A stretch of 64,000 nt of DNA, taken from positions 25,799,631-25,863,630 of the forward strand of contig OY821749.1 of assembly GCA_963682055.1 (NCBI GenBank). The letters are read 5' to 3'. The notes below the pieces were generated by a model, which worked only from the letters and a program-made list of their open reading frames with translations, did not search any database and was not told where the DNA came from. This stretch comes from Primula veris. Taxonomy: Eukaryota > Streptophyta > Magnoliopsida > Ericales > Primulaceae. The position numbers and the translations under genes are program-made. Below, in pieces: positions 1-12,748 of the stretch (position 1 is the stretch's first letter; every line of letters starts with the position of its first letter).

Positions 1-714
1 TTCACACAAAGGAGCAGCGCTCCGTAGCTACATCCTCACAATAGTGCCCGAATTTGACCAGTTGAAAACAATGTTTCAGTCCGAACAAGGCTGGTGATCA
101 TTTTATTTGTATATTTCAGCTATTCTACAAGTCCCATACCAGAATGAACATAAAAGAGGGATAAATGCTAAAAAATAAATAGAGAAGCAAAGTCAAACAA
201 CAATCAAATATGTATCCACACATAAAATTTCCATTTGCTTAAGGGCAAAAAAAACCAAATCTTGAAGATGCAAATAAGAAAAACAGCAAACAAAAGAAAG
301 ACTTTGTACCCAATTATACCCACACATATGTTGCTTAAGGCCTCTTACTCTACAGAACCTTATGCCTACATAACATAATAACTACATTCACAGGTTCACA
401 CACTGCCAGATGAATAAATTAAATGGATGAAGTTAACAAGAACTGAAACTGCCAACCCTAGATCCTAGACCCAACTATATGAAAAAGGCACGAAAATATA
501 TATAATTGTTCCCATTTAGGTGTTTTTCTGTTCCACCAAGTTTGTCTTCTGTCGTTCCAACAATTACAAATAGAAAACCCAACCCGAGACTCACCGCCAA
601 AGGATCCTAGCCCTTTGTATTTAGGTATAACACATGAGAAAATGAAGTATACAGGGGCTCCATGTTATACATCATATTTAGTATTGCAATGATGATGATG
701 ATGTGAAGAGGACT
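1..714. other. 3' flank of the KH-domain gene
   Basis: AT-rich DNA downstream of the KH-domain stop codon. It should contain that gene's 3' UTR on the minus strand. I see no separate gene, RNA gene or mobile element here. Confidence 0.5.
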
Positions 715-3700
715 TTAACGACCTGTTTTTGCACGTTTCATTCCACTTGTGTTGAAAGGAGAGATGCTGCCACTTGGACCGGGACTATCCTCTCTGATAT
801 TGGAATTTAGCATTGCCAATTCTCGCAACTGTTGCCTCTTGATAAAGTCATGTGTTTCCTCCTGCAATATAAGGTAATGTATAGAGGTATGAGGAACAAA
901 AAATAATGGCTTTGAAAGAACCAACAGACAATATATGTAGAGATATATGCACTTGCAGGTATACCACATGGGTTTACTCGTACCAAACTCTTAAACTTGG
1001 GAAAAGATAGAGAAATCGGAACCAAGTGATGGTGGTTATTTTGGTAAAAAGTCTTGAGTACTAACTGTGTCATGTATTATTTACCGTCCATTGTTTAGCA
1101 AAAAAATTATCTCGCAGACCACCGCAGTAACGAACACCCCTCGTAAAGCTTAATGTAAGAGGAAAAAAGCTTTGAAAAACATAAAGCGTAAACATAGGGA
1201 TGACAGCCTATGGAAACTGAAGAGAAGTTCAAATGAAGGCACAGGGAGACCAGAAAAAACATCTATAGCCACTAATCAACTTATTCAGCAACCGTCAACA
1301 AAAAAAGCTCATTCAGACCCTTAATTATAGTCCACTTAGGTTTAAATTAATATTAAGAAATGTTGGTTAGAGCTAGTTAAGAGTAATAAATATGTGTATC
1401 AATTTGCATATATACCCTTAAAATATTAATCATATTCATGATTTGCAAATAAAAAATACACACTAAATATGGGTATATGAGGGCGAGCCTGTGCGCAACG
1501 GTAAAATTGTTGTCATGTGACCTGGAGGTCACGGGTTCAAGTCGTGGAAGCAACCTCTTGCAAAAGTACAATGGACGGCTGTCAACATTAGATCCAAAGT
1601 GACCCGATCCTTCCCCGAGCCCCGCGCATAGCGGGATCTTTAGCACCGGGTTAGCCCTTTTTATATGAGGAACTAAAATCTTTTACTCCTAAAAGACAAG
1701 CTGGACTACTATTTTGGGACGGAGTAAAAATAAAATTGGACTATTATTTGGGACAGAGAGAGTATATTTAACCTACCAATTTCATCATTAATTCATTTCT
1801 AAATAAATATACGAGATAAAAGGATGAAGAGAACTGGTTGACATTCTGGAAGGCCATGGAAAGGAGAAAAAGGGAAAGTGACATGAGAGAGAGGGTAGAG
1901 TAGAGAGCAAGTGCAAGATGTGATCATGGTAAGAAAAATAGAGGGAATTTGTTATGGAGCGAGGGGGGATTTTTCTAACAAGTTTCTATCTGGGGTGGCA
2001 TTTGTGCAGTTAGGATGGAATTTGCTTCATAATTCACTAAGTTGACATTGCATATAATGTTTCAGGAATAATTTAAACTTTGTCGTATTATTTCCTACTA
2101 TCTTAGGGCTACAAGAATTATTTTTTCAAGTACATAGTGATCTTCCATTGTGGCAGATTAAGAGGCCAGGAGGGGACGTCAATTGGTAGAGGTTCATGTG
2201 GATTGAAGTTGGTAAGATAAAGTTAGGCACCACAATATAATAGCAATATTACATTATCCTCGCAACTTTATCTGTCACAGTACAAGGGATTAAATTTATA
2301 CAAGACACAAAAATCGATCTCTCAAGAAAGTTAAGTTCGAAGTAGGTAATGCCAAATGCTTGTTGAGTAGGTTCTAAACTTGCAGATTGTCATAGTATAA
2401 CCACTACAAGGCATGTTAACAAAATCTATTACCTCAAAGACATAACTCTCCAACCTCAATTTATCTCAACTAATTGTACAATGAAGATGAAAAGAGTTGC
2501 ATTGACATGTGAAAAGTTGACAAAATATTCATCTATTAAAACATTTAAGGCTTAAGAAATATACCACTGGTTGTAGCAGTTCTTCAATGATTTCTTGTGC
2601 CTGTCTTAGCCTTGAGTCAACAACATTAGCAGGTAAATCAGCCTCAATCAAGATATGCAGTTGTTCATTCAGGTGTTCGTAACCAGGCCTTCCTCGTAGC
2701 TTATCTTCCTAAAAAAAATCAAATAGTAAAGTGTACACTAAGTATAAACACAAATTTATCAGCAAACTGATGGAAACACTGTAATATCATTAAACAAGGA
2801 GCAACTCGAAGTAGACCACTTTGATATCATATTGATCTGGGCAAAAACCAAGGAATGGTAACGAGAACAAACATTATGCTAAAAGATTTAGACTCTGATT
2901 GTTTTGTTGTAAAACGGGTGTAAACAAACATTTACGCGTAAAATAGATTTTTCGGGTGATTAGTTTACTAGTGGGAAATATTTTCATGGCAAAGTTTTAT
3001 ACAAGAAACTTTTGTTTGCCTTTCATTTGCGGGCAATTGGTGCAGAAAAAAAATTCCACCTAAAATTTATACAAACTCAAGTTTTTTTTTCTTTTTACAT
3101 TTTTTTAATAAACAAATCGTTGTTTGGTAAAAGCCTCGAAGTGCGTAGGAAACCTTAACTCAACACATATTTTCTTTCATATACGTCACTTATAATAACT
3201 TATAAATTTAACCTATAGGATCGTAAAATTAGAAGTATAGAAGATAAAACGTTGATTATAAATTATTTACAATAAGATAGATATATACGTAAAATAATAG
3301 TGACTTTTTTATAGTTTTTTTTCCTTTTTTTTTTTGTTTTTTCAGATTTTTGGGAATTTTTATATTTTTCTGATTTTTTCCATTTTTTGTTAATTTTTAG
3401 AATTATTCCTATTTTTTTCATTAGTTCATTATGTGGAATTAGATTTAACTCTTATATAATTTTCAAAAAGTAGACCTACAATAAATCATAATTTCTATAC
3501 TAATATTAAAAAGAATATATAGAGAGGCTCTGTAAACTGCTTCATACTTTATTTGCGGTGTTTCCCCCAATTTTCCTTTTCCTGGATATGTGGGGAAAGT
3601 TTTCTCAAAAAAAAGTTTTCGCTAAAAGAAAGTTCTCTTTACTAGTTTTCGAAATACAATCAGAAGGAGTTACACGGAAATAACGGAAACCTTCAAAAGT

Positions 3701-6700
3701 TCAATAGTCTTTAAAACAGTAAAAAGTGAATATAGCTCCGCAAAAAACAACTCGACACTTTTTTCCCAACTTATACATGGCATAAAATTAAGCCAAGAGA
3801 AAGAAAAATACAGCATTAGATTACCTTTTCCGGATCCTTAATCGATCCTTTTCCTCTGATGAAAACTCGGCATCCTGTAGTTGCTTCCACGCGTTTTAGT
3901 GAATTTCCTCTAGGACCAAGAAGTCGTCCAACAAAATTGAACTGCCATGTTGTCAAAAGTTAGAAGGTCTAGTAATCATCTTAAGGACAAATCAAAAATA
4001 ACTTATGTGGCGAACTAGAAATTTACACTTGGATAAGCATCGACTGGAATTTCCAATCGCAGAATCCTCTTCACTGTGAAAGAACTCGGACTAGCTGGCG
4101 CGCTTTGCCAGTCCATTGTCATCCCAGGGGGGCCACTTAACCTCTGTAATGTGTAACGAACATCAATACCAAAAAAAATAGTAGTTACTGTTAAATTACT
4201 ATGTAGAAAGTAAACTCCGAGTCAGGAAAAAAACATCATAAAATTATTGGATCCAAAGCCTATGCTATAAATAAATTTACAACCCTCAACAAACCATTTT
4301 ACAAAAAGTATCAAAGTTAAGGTTCCAATTATGGCCAATCCCACTTAAACACCATTTCAAACAACCATAAGAGGGTTAATGAAAAATGAGGAATTTGTGC
4401 ACATATCAGTTAAATTAAATTGTCTTTCAAATGAAATGTCTGACAAACCGTTCTGATTTATCAGGGCTTGGGCCAAATTAGACTCAGAATTTGTTGTCAG
4501 CAAATTTCTCACAAAGCTGACCTCAAAAAAACACAGCTAAACATTTATTCTTCTTAAAGAAGAGGGGATACAGAGGCGATGCTAGTGAACCTCTCTAAAA
4601 CTAAACAAAAAGATATAATATCCACTGCAGAGACGCTAACGTAAAGCAATAACTGTATACAAGTGTTTCTCTATTTATTAAACATAAATAGCAACTTGAG
4701 AGCTTTTTCCTTGCGTAAAAAGACGATATAACGCAGATGCATTGAAATAGCATCACATGAATTTTTAACCAAAGTAAAGTCTTAATCGATAAAATATAGT
4801 GTTCCAATTAACCAAAAATTTAAACTTTCAAATCAGATTCAAACAGGAAAGGTTAAAGAAATATCAAGAGCCCTAATCCTCAAAACCATTTATAGAAAAA
4901 GTAAAAAAAAGGTTTCAGGCATGGTACAGCGATGACATTTACAACAAAGCGTCAAAGCCTCAAACCAAATAACATTCACAATACACAATATTTACCAAAG
5001 ATTAAACATCATAAGGAGCGTCAACCCCGTGATAAGGACCATGTGTTCCATTACATATATAAATTGTTAGTTATCTCAGTATAAAAATAATAATGCATTG
5101 CTCTGAAAGAACAAGAAAGAAGGAACGCAAAAAAGAGAAAGCTGACCCTAGGCAAAAGCTGAAACGATTACCTCCTGAGGAAGACCATTCCAACCACCTA
5201 ATCCAGACCCTGACATGAGATTTGAAGAAGCCATGGGACTAGGGCTTCTATGACGCAGCCTGTCAAGTTCGCCAAAACCATGGTTCGGCATCATTCCCGA
5301 CAGGCGCAAAATTTCTGCACAAAAAAAATAATTGTTAATAAAAATTGGAAAAGGTTACAGCAACCTCCATAGTGCAAAAAAAAAATGGGTAGGATCCCCT
5401 GGTGGGTAATTCAAGCGGAAGACATGACTCGAGCATCAAGCGATTTTATTTTCCTTTTTGTGTGTGTGTGGGTGGGGGTTAATCTCTAAGATTCGAATAA
5501 GACATGAAAAACAAGCAGATAAGTCAAAGATCACCAGGTGGCAATGGGCAATGTAATGTTGATTGTCATTAAAAAGGTGAAGAAACAATGTTAATAGGAA
5601 CGGGTAATTGGGTCCACCATTGCCATAACTTGAGGTTACGACTAACAAGAATACAATCTGAACAATGATATCAAGATTTTACTTATGTTCATGACTTCAT
5701 GGTGATGAATTCCTTATGGTTATGTTCAGCTTCAAATGCAATATGTGTACTCATAGACTATTGCAAGCACATAAGTAAACAGGGATACGGCGATTCAAGC
5801 ATTTATAATAGTCCCTGTGCCTTTAATAGTTTAATGTGTATCGCATTTGTTACAGAGCATGATTACATAGTGTTGCTCAATTCCTAACAGGTTATAACAT
5901 ACATCTTTCATTCTAGGATCAGGTGGGCTCAAGTGTTAGTAAGATTTTATCCCGTAATATTTGTCGAGTGTTTCTATTATAGTACGATATGGTTTTATTC
6001 TTTTCTTCTCTGTTCACATGCGACGTGTCGAAATTGAAATCAATACCCAAAATAACAATCATCTACATGCATACTGACCATCTACATAGCTACAATAATC
6101 ATCTCTAAACATATGACTTTTGTATAGCACATGATGTCCACATTCCCTCAAAGACAAAGGAGATTTCAAATGCATAAGATAGAGCACATTTTAGGCATGG
6201 AATGCAAGGTAAAAAACACAAAATAGAAATGAGTAAGAAGGAGAACTCTATGATGATAAAAAAATTATTAAAAGAGACAAATTTACCGGTTGCTAATGTA
6301 AACTCTATGAAGCAGGATCTACCAACTACTTTATGCATGTTCATTTACGGATTTAAAACTTGGCATTGTTTTTATATTTTGCTTACAAAATAATAGACCA
6401 GCTTGAAAACTATATTGGGATTAAAGCCAGAAAAAGGTAGAAGTTTTAGATGAATGGAACCAGTGTTTCTCAGAATCAAATAACTAACTTACTTTTCATA
6501 AAGCCTGCAACCAAACATGCCTTTGATTTTGAGAAAAAAGCGGCAAGAATGTATTTTTGCTTACAAAATGATCGACCAGTAAAAAAACCGACGTTTTGGG
6601 TATGCTAGCCAGAAAAAAGCTATATTTCTCAGTCATATAATCACCTGTTTTAATAAAATCTGTAACCAAACAAGTCTTTTTTTAGAAAAAAAAAATCACT

Positions 6701-7549
6701 AAACCACACCAGATAAAACAGTGAAAAGTTAAAATCCACAAAAACGCGATATTTCTCAGTCATATAATCACCTGTTTTAATAAAATCTGCAACCAAACAA
6801 GTCTTTTTTTAGAAAAATATCACTTAACCACATCAGATAAAACAGTGATAAGTTAAAATCCACAAAAGATCAGTGGAGTAATTAGTAACAGATTAAAATG
6901 AACTCCAGCATCCCCCCATATCGAGAAAAAACTGATTTTTACCATGTATCTATACTTCATTTGTATCGATTTTAGCCTTTCAGCACCCCCATAATTACGA
7001 AAAAAAACATTTCTAGTTCTGCCACTGAAAAGCATTTCAGTCGTATAATTCACTTGTTTTAATAAAACCTGCAACCAAGCAAGCCTTTCTTAAAAAAAAA
7101 AAAACATCACTTCACCACACCAGATAAAACAGTGAAAAGATAATAGCCACAAAAGATCACTTAACTACATCACAGTTGATTTGTTCAAAACATTGAAAAA
7201 TGAAAAACCCCAAAACCCCAGATCACAATACACATAAAAAATGAAATAAAACACACACAAAAAAAAACTAACCTTGATTCAAAAGTCTGCTACAAATAGG
7301 AAGAATCTGCATAAAAGGTGCAATCTTTTGATGCTCTGCTAACAGGTCCGCCAAGTACTGATTACTACACAATAATTAAAAACAAAAATTAAATAAATAA
7401 ATAACAACTCAATCAATAAATAATCACTACTAAAAGCAACTGATAGAGATATTTTATATAATTAAATACCTTTCTACATCTTGGGTATTTCTAATTTGAG
7501 GAGAAACAACTCTTGCTGGGGAGAAATTCTGATTAAAAAGACCTGCCAT
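715..7549 (-). CDS. KH-domain (STAR/Quaking-like) RNA-binding protein, 7 coding exons
   Basis: Exons on the minus strand, by splice sites and reading frame: 7470-7549, 7273-7364, 5172-5314, 4027-4143, 3825-3941, 2565-2708 and 715-861. They join to 840 nt (279 aa), close to the roughly 280-290 aa I know for Arabidopsis At2g38610/At3g08620 and rice SPIN1. Residues about 29-66 ([17 protein letters not shown]...) match the plant STAR dimerisation region. Residues about 126-231 form the KH domain, with the GPRG loop at 153-156 ([15 protein letters not shown]). The C-terminus is Ser/Pro-rich and ends in a basic KRAKTGR, a likely nuclear signal. The family binds RNA and acts in splicing or flowering-time control; the exact role here is inference. 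Exon ends fall on GT/AG. Intron 6 carries an Au SINE and intron 2 a tandem repeat. Confidence 0.93.
1483..1661 (+). mobile_element. Au-type SINE (tRNA-derived), intact, in KH gene intron 6
   Basis: The sequence starts with a tRNA-like pol III promoter: an A-box-like segment near GTGCGCAACGG and a B box in GGTTCAAGTC (about 1533-1542). It then follows the known plant Au SINE body: GACCTGGAGGTCACGGG, CCTCTTGCA, CCTTCCCCGAGCCCCGCGC, TAGCGGGATCTTTAGCACCGG, ending in a short T tract. A perfect 9-bp direct repeat TATATGAGG flanks it at 1474-1482 and 1662-1670 and fits a target-site duplication. The SINE is on the plus strand, antisense to the host gene. Confidence 0.9.
1700..1765. repeat. Stowaway-like MITE end remnants
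   Basis: Two adjacent copies of a terminal motif are seen: GGACTACTATTTTGGGACGG then AGTA, and GGACTATTATTTGGGACAGA then GAGAGTA. Reversed, they read like the CTCCGTCCCA end of Tc1/mariner Stowaway MITEs. No opposite end was found, so these are fragments. Confidence 0.45.
6621..7165. repeat. Tandem repeat, about 125-bp unit, KH gene intron 2
   Basis: Three copies share the order ATTTCTCAGTCATATAATCA, CTGTTTTAATAAAATCTG, CAACCAAACAAGTCTT, CACACCAGATAAAACAGTGA. They start near 6621, 6748 and 7032. The second and third are separated by about 165 bp of different sequence (about 6867-7031), as if something inserted into or replaced part of the array. A more degenerate copy may lie at 6470-6620. 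Confidence 0.75.
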
Positions 7550-9739
7550 AGTTTTTTTTTTTTTAATATATATATATAAATATGTATGTGTATATACTAA
7601 AGGGGGGTTTTATAATATATTTATTGCATATAAAGAGAAGAGAGAGAAGGGTTTTTTTTTTTTTTTTTTGTAAGAAGGCCGAAAAGTCTGTCACACTTTA
7701 TTCAGCACAAGACAAAAATGTATTTATTATACTTTTTTCTTAATTTCTGGTTACGTTTTTTGTTTTCTTATGTAACTTTATTTTATTTTTATGTGGTTTT
7801 ATTTTATTTTTGTATTAATGTGAAACTGAAAGTTAAGTACAGACACTGTTGTTTTGTACTCTCATCAGTGAAGTGGTAACATATTTTACACATGAGTTTT
7901 TAAAATTATATTTAAGTTACCTCAATTTATATAATGTACGTAATTGACCCCCACCTAATAGTCTATTTTGGTTACTATAACTCCACTTGTTTGTCTTTTT
8001 GTTTAGAGATCTTGGATCCCATTTACTTGCGGGATTATTAATCATGAGACTATCAATCCGATCGGACTATCAGCGATACTTTAAAACAACTTCTAACTAA
8101 TAGTGCTTTCTGGATTTAACTGTTTTTAGTTTCACCATCATATGGTTTTGAAAATACTCTCTTTTGTATATTTTGATGTATGTACCGGACATATATTACA
8201 GAGTTCAATTGTATTGTCAAACACAGTATTTATACGGTTCACCAGACTCATAATCTAATACTGAGTTACAAATGATGCACGCAAACAAAGGCGCGTATAG
8301 TTGGAGTTCTAAATAGCGGATTTTTTTTTTAGCTATTTAAAACATTATTACATCAATGGTTTTCATCATTTCAAATATAATTCTACTGGTTTGTATGCAT
8401 TCAATGGCAACAACTAAGATATTTAGAATTGAATATTTTGGTTATCCTTTCAAATAACATTGGATTGAAAGGAGTGGCAATTAAATAATTGTTGCGAAAA
8501 ATAATTGTACTCCATTTCATATGGTTTCATATACCCGTCTTCTTGGCCTGAATGCATAATTTAATATTGACGATCATACACATACATATATTCAAATATA
8601 TTCAACTTTTAAAATTTATCGTATTTTTCGCCATCAAGATTATCCTATTTTACAATATAGAATTTCCTAGTACGATTCTTATCGAAACCATACTTCATTT
8701 TCATAAAGGGACAAAAGAAACGCAGTGTCGACCCTGCATATCCGGTTCATACCTCAAGTAATTAGTGCATTTTATAATAATATAAGGGCTGTGGTATTAA
8801 AAATTAATACAATCCGGACCAAATAATTTGTTTGACATTGACTTATATTTCATGTTAGATTGTTAGTCTCGAGACTACCGGTAATTAACCCCGAGTCCGA
8901 ACAAACGAAGCATGATGAGATGCAAAACATTGGAAATACAATGTAAATCGGTAATACTAGTCACGAGTAATAACTTTTGGACCTTTTGGTGTTGGCCACT
9001 CTGTACCTTTGTCCAGCTATGCCAACTTGGTTTAGAGGGTATCAAATAGTATCAATCACCACTGTATGTTGGCCGCTTTCTAAATTATGTATCAATCTAT
9101 TTGCATGTAAACCATCTGTCTCTATTGTATAATACCATACTGTAATTACAACAACAACAAAATGCTCATGTAGTCATGTATAGTAACAAAATAATAGAGT
9201 ATAAGAGCACTTTTTTCCCATTTTGCATAATATTTTTATATCTACATAAAATTATAGTTACCCTATAAACTATCTTATATAAGTAAATATAGTATATTCT
9301 CAACATGGATTAGGGTAGTCAATTTGTTCCCCTTTTATAAGGAATATTATGCCAAATTCATAATATGAAGATTAAAATAATGAAACTGAAACATGTTTTT
9401 TTTTGTTAAAATTTAATATAGTTTCTCATAATATGGATTCATTCACCAAACGAGGTGACACTAGTTGTTGCTTTAACCAATGTACTGTATTAAGGTTACG
9501 TTTGTTTACTCAATGTACAGTAGAAGCATTTGCACGAGAATCTTGTCACTCTTTTTAGTATTTTCTACTATCAAACATTTCGTGGACCCTGCTCGTTTTA
9601 ATTCTTAGTTTGACCAACAAATTATTATTTTTTTGAATTTAAAAGTGATACTACACGATTATATGTTCCAAAAGGAGTGCATTATAATTAATAATAATTG
9701 CACAAACTTTGATTGGGTTATGGACCTTATAGCAATGTG
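7550..9739. other. Intergenic, upstream of the KH gene
   Basis: AT-rich sequence with long T tracts and a short AT microsatellite directly before the start codon. It should hold the promoter and 5' UTR of the minus-strand KH gene. I see no coding region. Confidence 0.45.
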
Positions 9740-9891
9740 CAATGTTCTAAAAAGTGAGACGCCGTCTATTGAAGAATTAGTGAATAGACGAAGCATAGAC
9801 ACCTAGATAATTAAATTATATTAAGCGATGATATGCGCAATTAGGCGTTAAACAATATGTTTTCACTCATCCTGCATCTATTAGAACATTG
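9740..9891. repeat. Small MITE-like inverted-repeat element
   Basis: The ends are CAATGTTCTAA and TTAGAACATTG, a perfect 11-bp terminal inverted repeat around about 130 bp. Size and end sequence resemble the element at 38268-38418, so both may be one family. No clear target-site duplication. Confidence 0.45.
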
Positions 9892-10551
9892 ATTCATTAA
9901 TCTTAGTACAAGATTCTTAATAAAACTAACGATGCATGCGTGAAACGAGATATGTTTAAGCTCAATCCATCCATTGAATATTCAATTGTTTCGGGCCTTT
10001 CGGCTAATTAGTTTTATCGGATGCCTGCTTTGAAAAAAAAAAGTATAGAGGGTAATCTGCTTCGGTTGACTTAAACAAGCATTATAACTTGTTGAGATTG
10101 TAGATTTATTGAGTTTTTCTGTTTTTTTTTTGTTTTTTATAACCCTTTCGATTTCATAAGAAATTTGATTTTTTTTCTCCATCCCTATAAAATGAACGGC
10201 AATTTTGATATTTTATGATTGCAAACTCTAATGTCAAAACTAATTTATATTATTTTTATTCTGAAAGTCACGAAGGGCTAAACTCGACGAATCCGTTCTT
10301 TAAAACTAGGAACTTCAAATTTCCAACATTAGTATCTACACTCTTCTTAATATGTAGATTATATTAGTCGACCATCTAACCTCCAAAAAAATAAAAACAG
10401 AAACTTTGAAAGCATGAAATAAGCAGCATAAACAATCTTACAATGTTAACAAAATGCGGTAGAAAATATTGAGTCCAAGAACCACCCGTCCCATGCCAAC
10501 CTCTAAATGATATAACAAATCTGGCCAAGATGCACCAAAGGACGCAATGTA

Positions 10552-11160
10552 TCAGGGATGGCATCGGTTTGTTAGCGAGCTTTTTGACTACATATAGATA
10601 CCGTACCAAATTAGTTTGGTTTAAGAATTTTTATACTATTACCGAACCAAAAAATTCGGTATACCGAACTTTCGGTTACCAAACTATTCGGTTGGTTCGG
10701 TTTGGTTTCGGTTTTATACCAAACTTTAGAGTTTACAAGTGATGATAGAAAAATGGTGCAATTTGGGAAAAAAATACACAGTATAAAATTTTAAAAATAG
10801 TAGATTAAAAAAAATTATTTATTTATATTATTGTTACCTTTATTATTATTTTTACATAAAAGAATAAATACTACTAGACATTTCTAGTAAAATTTATAAA
10901 AAAATAAAAATATTATAAGTATTCATTAAAAAAAAAATATATAAGTATATTATAACAACGTTAAGTATATAATATATTTTAATATGTCGGTTTGAATCGG
11001 TACCGTACCGAACTTACCAAATGAATACCGAAACCGAACCAACTTTCAAAGATCAGTTCGGTAGTACCGTACCGTAATATCGGTATACCAAACTTATGGT
11101 ACTGACTTGATTGGTTCGGTTCGAAAAACGGTCGGTTGATATAAATCGGTAAAAAACTAT
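10552..11160. mobile_element. hAT-like non-autonomous element remnant rich in CGGTT/AACCG motifs
   Basis: The left side starts near CAGGGATGGCATCGGTTTG, like the TAGGGATGGCAA terminus of the hAT-like element at 58139. Both flanks carry many copies of TTCGGTT and AACCGAACC in opposite orientation (10600-10730 and 10985-11150) around an AT-rich core. That layout is typical of non-autonomous plant hAT elements. I could not define a matching right end or duplication, so the limits are approximate. Confidence 0.5.
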
Positions 11161-11647
11161 AATGTACTGTTGTAAATTGATGGGTTACGATATTTTTTTT
11201 CTCTATTTGAATGTTTACAAAATTATTTATAAGGGGAAACTTGAACATAAGTACAACGTGTTAATAAAGTTTATATATATACACATGGAAAGGGTAATAA
11301 ATTGGGTGGGATCTGTAAAATATAATGCTAGTTTTTCGGTTAAAAAAGCTCAAAAGTAGAAAAATTAGATTTTGATTTTTTAACACTAAATTACTTACTA
11401 GAAGTTTAAACTAGATTTTGATTTTTTAACACTAAATTAGTTTAAATTTTCCAATTAAATCATCCATTAAAATAAGTAAAGAGTAATAACTTATCGATAA
11501 AAATAAGTTACATGCTAGTTAAAAGTAAAAAGAAATGTAAGTTGCTGCCAAACAAATTACTGCAAATTATTTTAACAAAATCATTTTATCATCCATTTAA
11601 AAAGCAGCTTATCTAACAAAAAAAAGCCATAGCCAAACAAGCCCAAT

Positions 11648-12177
11648 TAGGGGTGTATATAAACCGAACCAAACCGGCCGAACCAAGCCGAACAGATCAA
11701 AAATCGAACCAAACCGATTAGTAATTGATTTGGTTCGGTTTGAAATTTGATAAACCGATTTAATCGGTTCGGTTTGCGGTTTAATGATTTTCAGGCCGAA
11801 ACAAACCGAACCGAACCGGTTATTTTTATTCATATATATGTACTTCAATAAGTTGATATACGATGTTTTGCTTGTTATTTGTAGTTATCATAATATATTT
11901 TGTTAAATCATTTGTAAATTTACTTGTTATTTGACTTTTGGTTCAAAGTTTAAAATGAAATATAAGAGAAAACTTTACGAAACTAGTATAATTTTAAATA
12001 TTGTGTTTTGTTTGTTTAAGTTCAAACCGACCGTATCAAACCGATTATAATTGGTTTGGTTTGGTTCGATTCCGATAATATTTTATGTCAAAACCGAACC
12101 AAACCGAACCGATTATTTTTTATTGGTTTGATTTGTATTTTACTAAAAAAAGAGCCGAACTGAACCGCGAACACACC
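11648..12177. mobile_element. hAT-like non-autonomous element next to NDUFA1
   Basis: The left end TAGGGGTGTATATAAACCG and right end CCGCGAACACACCA are roughly inverted. Subterminal AACCGAACC/GGTTCGGTT motifs occur at both sides around an AT-rich core. Flanks AGCCCAAT (11640-11647) and AAGCCAAT (12178-12185) are near-identical 8-mers, as expected for a hAT duplication. The right end lies only about 165 bp before the NDUFA1 start codon. Confidence 0.55.
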
Positions 12178-12303
12178 AAAGCCAATGACAGAAAAAGATA
12201 TGGGTAAAAAAGTAAAATCAGAAATCACAACAGGGATCAAAATAGAATTACATAGTCTACTAAAAAATAAAGTTAATAGAATTACAGATAGATACAGAGA
12301 TAT

Positions 12304-12305
12304 AG

Positions 12306-12342
<37 letters not shown>

Positions 12343-12343
12343 A
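12304..12343. repeat. AT/GA microsatellite in the NDUFA1 leader
   Basis: Alternating TA followed by GA repeats run directly up to the NDUFA1 start codon. The GA tract is probably in the 5' UTR. Confidence 0.7.
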
Positions 12344-12663
12344 ATGTCGCTAAGATGGATGGAGGCAGCTCTACCATTAGGAATAATCGCAGGGATGCTT
12401 TGTATTATGGGAAATGCTCAATTTTATATCCACAAAGCTGCTCACGGACGTGTAATTCAATTCATACTTTTTCTCTCTCTTTCAATTATTTATCCGTAAT
12501 ACTCTTTTTTTTTTTTTTTTTTTAAGTTTATGGTATAATTGATGCGTGATTTAATGAAATGAAATATAAAAATGGGCAGCCGAAGCATATCGGTAACGAT
12601 ATGTGGGACGTGGCGATGGAGAGGCGTGACAAGAAGATCACCGATGTGGCTCCTTCTAATTAG
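12344..12663 (+). CDS. NDUFA1: NADH dehydrogenase (complex I) subunit NDUFA1/MWFE, 2 exons
   Basis: Exons 12344-12451 and 12580-12663 join to 192 nt (63 aa). The GTAATT donor and the GGGCAG acceptor give a clean 127-nt intron. The protein begins MSLRWMEAALPLGIIAGM, with one membrane segment (residues about 9-27), then YIHKAAHGRPKHIGNDMWDV and a MERRDKK motif. This matches the plant MWFE family of about 65 aa (Arabidopsis At3g08610 as I recall it). MWFE is a small single-pass accessory subunit of the membrane arm of mitochondrial complex I. I chose the ATG at 12344, not the upstream in-frame ATG near 12185, because family proteins start at MSL. It is the only host gene here on the plus strand. 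Confidence 0.93.
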
Positions 12664-12748
12664 TCCCCTCTTTTTTCCAATGTAAGTTTATGTGTCTTTT
12701 TTATTTATTTTTATCTATGCATTTAATTTATTTATTTTGCAATTTATT

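Noticed and set aside
1490..1560. Functional tRNA gene
   Set aside because: The A and B boxes belong to a SINE. No cloverleaf with an anticodon arm can be completed, and the SINE body and target duplications explain the sequence.
12185..12343. Upstream in-frame ATG extending NDUFA1 by about 53 residues
   Set aside because: The extension is encoded by the TA/GA microsatellite ([12 protein letters not shown]). Family proteins start at MSL.
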